Shown here: positions 61,062 through 64,000 of the stretch, one piece after another
How positions within the stretch are numbered: position 1 is the first letter of the stretch
Layout of the letters: the number at the start of each line of letters is the position of its first letter
Assembly: GCA_001464475.1 (NCBI GenBank)
Contig: LNDX01000011.1
Coordinates: forward strand, 1 to 64,000
Reading direction: 5' to 3'
Origin: Flavobacteriaceae bacterium Ga0077528
GTDB taxonomy: Bacteria; Bacteroidota; Bacteroidia; Flavobacteriales; Flavobacteriaceae
DNA length: 64,000 bases
The notes under the pieces: model-generated
Database searches by the model: none
What the model was told of the DNA's origin: nothing
The model's input: only the letters and a program-made list of their open reading frames with translations
Position numbers and translations under genes: made by a program

Positions 61062-61096
61062 GAAGTCTAATAATCTAAAATTCTAAGCTAGTCTAA
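61055..61096. repeat. AATCTAAGAAGTCTAA repeat, copy after the four-helix gene
   Basis: AATCTAAGAAGTCTAA (61055-61070) overlaps the end of the four-helix gene and is followed by degenerate TCTAA units up to the RluA-family start. It repeats the sequence before panB at 59684. Confidence 0.8.
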
Positions 61097-61786
61097 ATGA
61101 AAATCGTTTCCAACAAATCCAACCTACAAATTCTTCACGAAGACAATCATATTATTGTGATTAACAAACGTGTTGGAGATATTGTGCAAGGTGATAAAAC
61201 TGGTGATAAACCGCTTTCTGAAATTGTAAAAGAATATATTAAAGACAAATACAATAAACCTGGTGAAGTTTTTCTGGGTGTTGTTCATCGATTGGATAGA
61301 CCTACAACTGGAATTGTAATTTTTGCTAAAACAAGTAAAGCACTTGAGCGCTTGAATAAGATGTTTAGCGAGCGTGAAACCAACAAAACCTATTGGGCTG
61401 TTGTAAAAAACAAACCACCAAAAAACGAAGATAATCTGATTCATTTTTTAAAAAGAAACGAAAAAAACAATACTTCAAAAGCGCATTTAAAGGAAGTTCC
61501 TGAAAGCAAAAAAGCGTCTTTAGATTATAAAATCATCAAAGAATTAAATAACTATTTTGCTTTAGAAATCAATCTTCATACTGGAAGACATCATCAAATT
61601 CGTGCACAATTACAAGCTATTGGCTGTCCTATAAAAGGTGATTTAAAATATGGTTTTGACCGCAGTAATCCTGATGGTGGTATTCATCTTCATGCACGAA
61701 AATTGGCCTTCATTCATCCTGTTTCAAAAGAGCAAATTGAAATAATTGCTCCCACTCCATCGGATGCCATTTGGAATTCGATTTAA
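61097..61786 (+). CDS. RluA-family RNA pseudouridine synthase
   Basis: A 229-residue enzyme that isomerises uridine to pseudouridine in RNA. The catalytic motif HRLDRPTTG is at 64-72 (Asp67). HTGRHHQIRAQL and GGIHLHARKL are further family segments. No S4 domain is present, so it resembles the short RluC/TruC-like type. The exact RNA target is not determined by sequence. Confidence 0.9.
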   Translation: MKIVSNKSNLQILHEDNHIIVINKRVGDIVQGDKTGDKPLSEIVKEYIKDKYNKPGEVFLGVVHRLDRPTTGIVIFAKTSKALERLNKMFSERETNKTYWAVVKNKPPKNEDNLIHFLKRNEKNNTSKAHLKEVPESKKASLDYKIIKELNNYFALEINLHTGRHHQIRAQLQAIGCPIKGDLKYGFDRSNPDGGIHLHARKLAFIHPVSKEQIEIIAPTPSDAIWNSI

Positions 61787-61865
61787 AAAGTGTAACTTTA
61801 CTACACAATCGCATAGGGTATTATGCGTTTTAATTGTTATTAACCCAAATTTACAATTATAATCT

Positions 61866-63242
61866 ATGAAAAAATTAATCTTATTATCCTCATTTTTAAT
61901 GTCGGTAACTGCATTCTCACAAGACCATTTTGCGGGTTTAACCAATTCTAGTAGAGTTGGAATTTTGACAACTTCAATAAATCCTGCCGAATTAGCTAAT
62001 ATGTCAAATAAATTTGAAATTAATGTTGTCGGATTTAGTTTTAATGTAGCAAACAACAAAATTGGATTTACTGATTTAACATCTGATAAAGATATTGAAA
62101 CATTGCTTTTTAAAGGAAATGAACCTGTCAATCTTAGAGTTGACGCTGAAGCCTATGGATTAGGATTTGCTATAAAACACAAAAGTTGGGCTTTGGCAAT
62201 TACTTCTAAAATAAACGGCAAACTTGATGCGGTAGATATTGATACAAAACTTGGAGACGCATTGGTCAATTCAGGTTTAAATAGTGTTTTAGGTTCTAGT
62301 TCAATTAATAATAATTATAACCAAAGACTTACCGGAACAACTTGGGGTGAAGTTGGTTTTACTCTGTCTAAAAATCTTTTAGATAAAGAAAAATATAAAG
62401 TAAATGTTGGTGCTACTTTCAAATTGTTATTTCCAGGTTCTTATTCTAATTTGGGTTTAGATAAATTTAATGGAACAATTAATAATGTTGGCTCTCAAGT
62501 ATATTTAAACAATACAACTGCCAATTTAAACATTGCGTACTCAGGAGCATTAGCCAATAGTTTTTCAAATTTTGAGGATTATTCAAAATCGGTTTTTGGA
62601 GGATTAAACGGTTTTTCAGGTGATATCGGAATTAACTTCCAATGGAAAGATGAGCCGGAAACCAATCCGAAGAAAAATCAAAATAAATACAAATTCAATG
62701 CTGGTATAGCACTTAGAAATATGGGTTCTATGACCTTTAGTGATAATAATAATTATAATACCAATTACACTTTAAACATTCAACCTACCATTGCAAATCC
62801 TCTAGGTTTAAACCTAAATCAGTTTGAAAACATCGATAATCTTCAACAGATTGAAACCATATTAATCAGTCAAGGTTATTTAACAAAGCAACCTGAAAAG
62901 AAAGACTTTAGAGTAAAGCTTCCATCTATTTTCTCTGCTTATGTAGATGTAAAAATAATCTCGAGACTCTTTGTTTCTGGTTATATTCAGCAAAAAGTGA
63001 ATGATGATAATAATAACGATCAAATTACTGCTCAAAATAGTTTCACTATTACTCCAAGACTAAATTTAGGCTTTTTTGAAGTTTATTCTCCTTGGACAAG
63101 CAACGAAATATCTGGATTTAATGGCGGAATTGGTTTTAGAGTTGGAGGATTTTATTTAGGCTCTGGTTCTATAATTACAGCAGCAATTAATGATAGTAAA
63201 CAAGCTGATATTTATGGTGGTTTTAGATTAGCATTTTTATAA
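61866..63242 (+). CDS. DUF5723 family exported protein
   Basis: A 458-residue protein with a signal peptide (about 1-18, ending AFSQ) and a beta-barrel-like sequence of alternating strands. SSRVGILTTSINPAELAN and GLGFAIKHKSWALAITSK are characteristic of DUF5723. An outer-membrane location is probable. Function unknown. It is followed four bases later by the aldehyde dehydrogenase start. Confidence 0.85.
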   Translation: MKKLILLSSFLMSVTAFSQDHFAGLTNSSRVGILTTSINPAELANMSNKFEINVVGFSFNVANNKIGFTDLTSDKDIETLLFKGNEPVNLRVDAEAYGLGFAIKHKSWALAITSKINGKLDAVDIDTKLGDALVNSGLNSVLGSSSINNNYNQRLTGTTWGEVGFTLSKNLLDKEKYKVNVGATFKLLFPGSYSNLGLDKFNGTINNVGSQVYLNNTTANLNIAYSGALANSFSNFEDYSKSVFGGLNGFSGDIGINFQWKDEPETNPKKNQNKYKFNAGIALRNMGSMTFSDNNNYNTNYTLNIQPTIANPLGLNLNQFENIDNLQQIETILISQGYLTKQPEKKDFRVKLPSIFSAYVDVKIISRLFVSGYIQQKVNDDNNNDQITAQNSFTITPRLNLGFFEVYSPWTSNEISGFNGGIGFRVGGFYLGSGSIITAAINDSKQADIYGGFRLAFL

Positions 63243-63246
63243 TATC

Positions 63247-64000
63247 ATGGAATATAAAACGAGCATCAGTTACCGAAAAGAAAAGCTGAAACAACTTCTA
63301 CAGGTTGTAATAAATCACGAAAAGGAGATTATTTCAGCATTATATAATGACTTCAAAAAGCCAGAATTTGAAGCCGTTGTAACTGAGACCAGTTATGTAA
63401 TTTCCGATTTAAAAGACGCCATTAAAAACATCAATAGTTGGGCAAAACCTAAATGGGTTCTACCTTCACTATTAAACTTTCCATCTTCAGATTATATCTT
63501 ACATGAACCTTATGGAAAAGTACTAATAATTTCGCCTTGGAATTATCCTTATCAACTGGCACTTTGTCCTTTAATTGCAGCTGTTGCAGCAGGAAATCAA
63601 GTTGTCGTTAAACCATCAGAATTAACTCCTAATACATCAAAAATTATTGCGAAAATAATTTCAGAAGTTTTTGATAAAGAACATGTTGAAGTTATAGAAG
63701 GTGGAATTGATGTTTCTGAAAAGCTACTATCACAACGTTGGGATTATATTTTCTTTACCGGAAGTGTGGCTGTTGGCAAAATTGTTGCAAAAGCTGCTGC
63801 CGAATTTTTAACACCAGTTACTCTTGAACTTGGCGGAAAAAATCCATGCATTATTGATAAAAACTGCAATGTTAAATTGACAGCTAAAAGAATTGTTTGG
63901 GGAAAATTTATTAATGCAGGACAAACCTGTATTGCGCCAGATTATCTATTAGTTAATCAAGAAATCAAACAAAAACTAATCGATGCTTTAAAAGAAGAAA
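63247..64000 (+). CDS. aldehyde dehydrogenase, cut by the window edge
   Basis: The first 251 codons of an NAD(P)-dependent aldehyde dehydrogenase, likely class 3-like from its N-terminus. SPWNYPYQLALCPL, AAGNQVVVKPSELTPNTS, FFTGSVAVGKIV and TLELGGKNPCII are present. The catalytic Cys228 is in NAGQTCIAPDY. The C-terminal part continues past 64000. It starts four bases after DUF5723. Substrate unknown; oxidation of long-chain or aromatic aldehydes is typical for this class. Confidence 0.9.
   Translation, partial: MEYKTSISYRKEKLKQLLQVVINHEKEIISALYNDFKKPEFEAVVTETSYVISDLKDAIKNINSWAKPKWVLPSLLNFPSSDYILHEPYGKVLIISPWNYPYQLALCPLIAAVAAGNQVVVKPSELTPNTSKIIAKIISEVFDKEHVEVIEGGIDVSEKLLSQRWDYIFFTGSVAVGKIVAKAAAEFLTPVTLELGGKNPCIIDKNCNVKLTAKRIVWGKFINAGQTCIAPDYLLVNQEIKQKLIDALKEE

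Overview
The window is a contiguous piece of a low-GC Bacteroidota chromosome, almost certainly Flavobacteriaceae and most likely a Flavobacterium or close relative. Supporting signs are the strong A+T bias, TAnnTTTG-type -7 elements (the tRNA-Arg gene has a textbook TTTG-N19-TATATTTG promoter), Bacteroidota-typical families (CcsBA fusion, DUF2520/KdsC/UbiA/Maf cluster, DUF2911, DUF5723, BlaI/M56 pairs, PIG-L plus SSS symporter) and REP-like intergenic hairpins. There is no phage, integrase, IS element or CRISPR array. Most of the window is ordinary chromosome.

Layout. 1-6.1 kb (minus): CAP lipoprotein, pdxH, then a pyrR-pyrB-membrane protein-STAS-like-membrane protein-rnz operon and a glutathione peroxidase lipoprotein. 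6.2-10.8 kb: ECF sigma/anti-sigma pair facing a 1059-residue CcsBA cytochrome c assembly protein. 10.9-19.5 kb (plus): DUF2520, KdsC-like, UbiA and Maf cluster, small exported proteins, then a PIG-L deacetylase, an unlisted 35-residue membrane peptide and a sodium:solute symporter in one unit. 19.5-31.3 kb: DUF2911; an SRPBCC-SDR-photolyase operon; HAD, TcdA-like, TatD and DUF1684 genes; an MFS transporter; and a BlaI/M56 regulatory pair with a third gene sharing a repeated domain with the M56 protein. 31.4-39.5 kb: DsbD, TilS, thioredoxin-like, PabB (TTG start), DUF4349, DoxX-like, apt and tRNA-Arg(ACG).

39.5-44.7 kb is the most accessory-looking part: a hairpin-rich repeat block, a secreted protein gene frameshifted in an A6 run, an Lgt-like membrane protein overlapping a Tes/MJ0619-like radical SAM enzyme, four tandem paralogous two-helix microproteins, and a TlpA-like lipoprotein without the redox CxxC. 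44.8-49.9 kb: transaldolase, SDR, VOC, dipeptide epimerase, the SRP RNA, glutamine cyclotransferase. 50.0-51.8 kb: a proton-pump rhodopsin (D-T-E motif, Met at the spectral tuning site, Gly at the carotenoid fenestration position) divergent from blh, the retinal-forming enzyme. 51.8-64 kb: dnaK with a sigma-54-like upstream element, an EamA transporter, L-serine dehydratase, DUF389, porin, panB, a four-helix-bundle gene embedded in short repeats, an RluA-family enzyme, DUF5723, and a truncated aldehyde dehydrogenase.

Photobiology links two distant loci: the blh upstream region and the SRPBCC-SDR-photolyase upstream region share a GTTWAACATTTWTTAC string, suggesting one light-responsive regulator. 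Carotenoid genes and that regulator are not in the window. No searches were run; all family names rest on motif and length recognition.
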